From Verrucomicrobiota bacterium (lineage in GTDB: Bacteria; Verrucomicrobiota; Verrucomicrobiia; Limisphaerales; AV2): a stretch of 6,417 nucleotides of DNA. The position numbers and the translations under genes are program-made. The notes under the pieces were generated by a model. That model was given only the letters and a program-made list of their open reading frames with translations, was not told the DNA's origin and searched no databases. The stretch covers positions 1 through 6,417 of the forward strand of contig QHOP01000228.1 in assembly GCA_003219345.1 (NCBI GenBank), read 5' to 3'. Below, piece after piece: positions 5,525 to 6,417 of the stretch (positions are counted from its first letter, which is position 1; each line of letters opens with the position of its first letter).

Positions 5525-6417
5525 TCACTCTTTCGATTTAAGCGCGCACAGATGTTCGTCAAACCAATCGGCGAAAATCTTTGTGTCGTCACCCATTTCC
5601 TTCCAGCCGTGGTCCTTGCCTTCGCGGACGACCAACTTGAAGGGTGCGTGCGCCTCCTCGCAGCGTTTCTTGAAAATCTCCGCCTGGTAAATAGGCACCA
5701 GCTTGTCGGCGTCACCGTGAATGACCAGTGTCGGCGGCATGTTTGAGGTGACGAAGTTGATCGGCGAAATCTCCCTGCCCAGCGTCTCCCGGCCTTCCTC
5801 CGTGTCCGAACGCGGACCGAAGGCCGCTTTGAATTGTGTTCCCACCGGGCCAATCCCGACTTCATTGTCACCGGGTTTCGACCAGTTCAAAAAATCGGTC
5901 GGAGGAAAAAAACAGGCGGCCGCCTGCACCGCGCTGCTTTCGCGGTCCACCGGGTCTTTCGCGTCCGGCTGGCCCGGCCCGCCCTGCGTGGCCATCGTGA
6001 GCGACAAATGGCCGCCGGCGCTGGCGCCGGTGATGCCGAGCTTGCCCGGGTTCACGCCATATTTCGGCGCGTTGTGTCGTACGAATCGCACGGCGCGATG
6101 GATGTCCTGCTCGATTTCCGGGATGGTGAATTTCGGTTGCGAACCGTGCACGACCGCGAACACGGTGTAACCGCGTTCGAGCAACGCGCGATAAAACCCG
6201 GGGTTGATCCCGTCGTGGCTCGAGAAAAATCCGCCGCTGACCATGAACAGAATGCCGCAGCCGTTCGGCTGATCCGGTTGAAACACATCCAGCGTCAGCG
6301 CCGTGCCGAATTTGCGGCCGTAAATCACGTCTTCGATTCGCTGGACACCCGGCGGCACCTGCGCGCGCGTCGAGGCAGCCCCGATGAAAAGAAGGAGCAG
6401 CCCGAGGGAAAGAAGTT
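5525..6417 (-). CDS. Secreted alpha/beta hydrolase (esterase-like, BD-FAE type), 5' end beyond window
   Basis: A serine hydrolase of the alpha/beta fold, close to the small esterases often annotated as carboxylesterase or feruloyl-esterase-like. Numbered from the GTG at 6358, the nucleophile is S113 in GASAGG, the acid is D218 in HGDADKLVP and the base is H250 in GKDHGW. SGGFF (41-45) takes the place of the usual HGGG oxyanion loop. The frame stays open upstream of that GTG to the right edge and reads LLSLGLLLLFIGAASTRAQ. This is the hydrophobic core and end of a Sec signal peptide, with likely cleavage after TRA or nearby. So the GTG is not the start; the true start codon lies a few codons past base 6417, and the enzyme is exported. 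Visible length is 297 codons plus stop, including the 277-residue body typical of the family. It faces the regulator gene tail to tail with 69 nt between stops. The substrate is unknown. Confidence 0.88.
   Translation of the reverse strand, partial: LLSLGLLLLFIGAASTRAQVPPGVQRIEDVIYGRKFGTALTLDVFQPDQPNGCGILFMVSGGFFSSHDGINPGFYRALLERGYTVFAVVHGSQPKFTIPEIEQDIHRAVRFVRHNAPKYGVNPGKLGITGASAGGHLSLTMATQGGPGQPDAKDPVDRESSAVQAAACFFPPTDFLNWSKPGDNEVGIGPVGTQFKAAFGPRSDTEEGRETLGREISPINFVTSNMPPTLVIHGDADKLVPIYQAEIFKKRCEEAHAPFKLVVREGKDHGWKEMGDDTKIFADWFDEHLCALKSKE

Noticed and set aside
1..6417. CRISPR array, tRNA, rRNA, transposase or phage genes
   Set aside because: No spaced direct repeats, no cloverleaf or rRNA-like sequence, and no transposase or phage motifs were seen on either strand.

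Overview
This is a GC-rich (roughly 60 percent by eye) bacterial chromosomal window with three intact or near-intact enzymes and a small signalling pair. The best guess for the host is a Verrucomicrobiota bacterium, possibly of the Pedosphaera/Limisphaera group. The basis is the flavour of the proteins (a cytoplasmic 895-residue GH63/MGH1-like glucosidase, a NarL-type regulator ending in a typical LuxR helix-turn-helix, a secreted small alpha/beta hydrolase) and the style of the intergenic repeats. This is inference from family resemblance, not a database result.

Layout. Positions 1-346 are non-coding and rich in palindromes. They include a striking near-perfect 28-bp inverted repeat (32-59/77-104), and they end in a plausible sigma70 promoter and Shine-Dalgarno for the first gene. 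Positions 347-3034 (+) encode the GH63-type glucosidase. Positions 3099-3632 (+) encode MsrB, here made as a probable lipoprotein. Positions 3633-3881 are a spacer with a purine/pyrimidine-skewed GAGGACGA repeat that folds back on itself. Positions 3882-4724 (+) encode a REC-PAS protein with no kinase domain. Positions 4870-5455 (+) hold a NarL/FixJ response regulator that is broken: the receiver and DNA-binding halves are both well preserved but lie in different frames, and the end of the receiver domain between them is missing. Positions 5525 to the right edge (-) hold a secreted alpha/beta hydrolase that converges on the regulator. Its signal peptide runs to the window edge, so its start codon lies outside. 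An 11-bp perfect inverted repeat sits between the two convergent genes.

How the genes relate. The two enzymes at the left may share a transcript (64-nt gap) but have no obvious biochemical link. The REC-PAS gene and the regulator look like the remains of, or an incomplete form of, a phosphorelay. No histidine kinase is visible here, and the DNA-binding regulator carries a lesion, so the locus is either decaying or misassembled at that point. I did not find a convincing new multi-gene system. The observations most worth following are the broken regulator, the kinase-less REC-PAS protein, the two repeat structures and the lipoprotein MsrB lacking the usual resolving cysteine.
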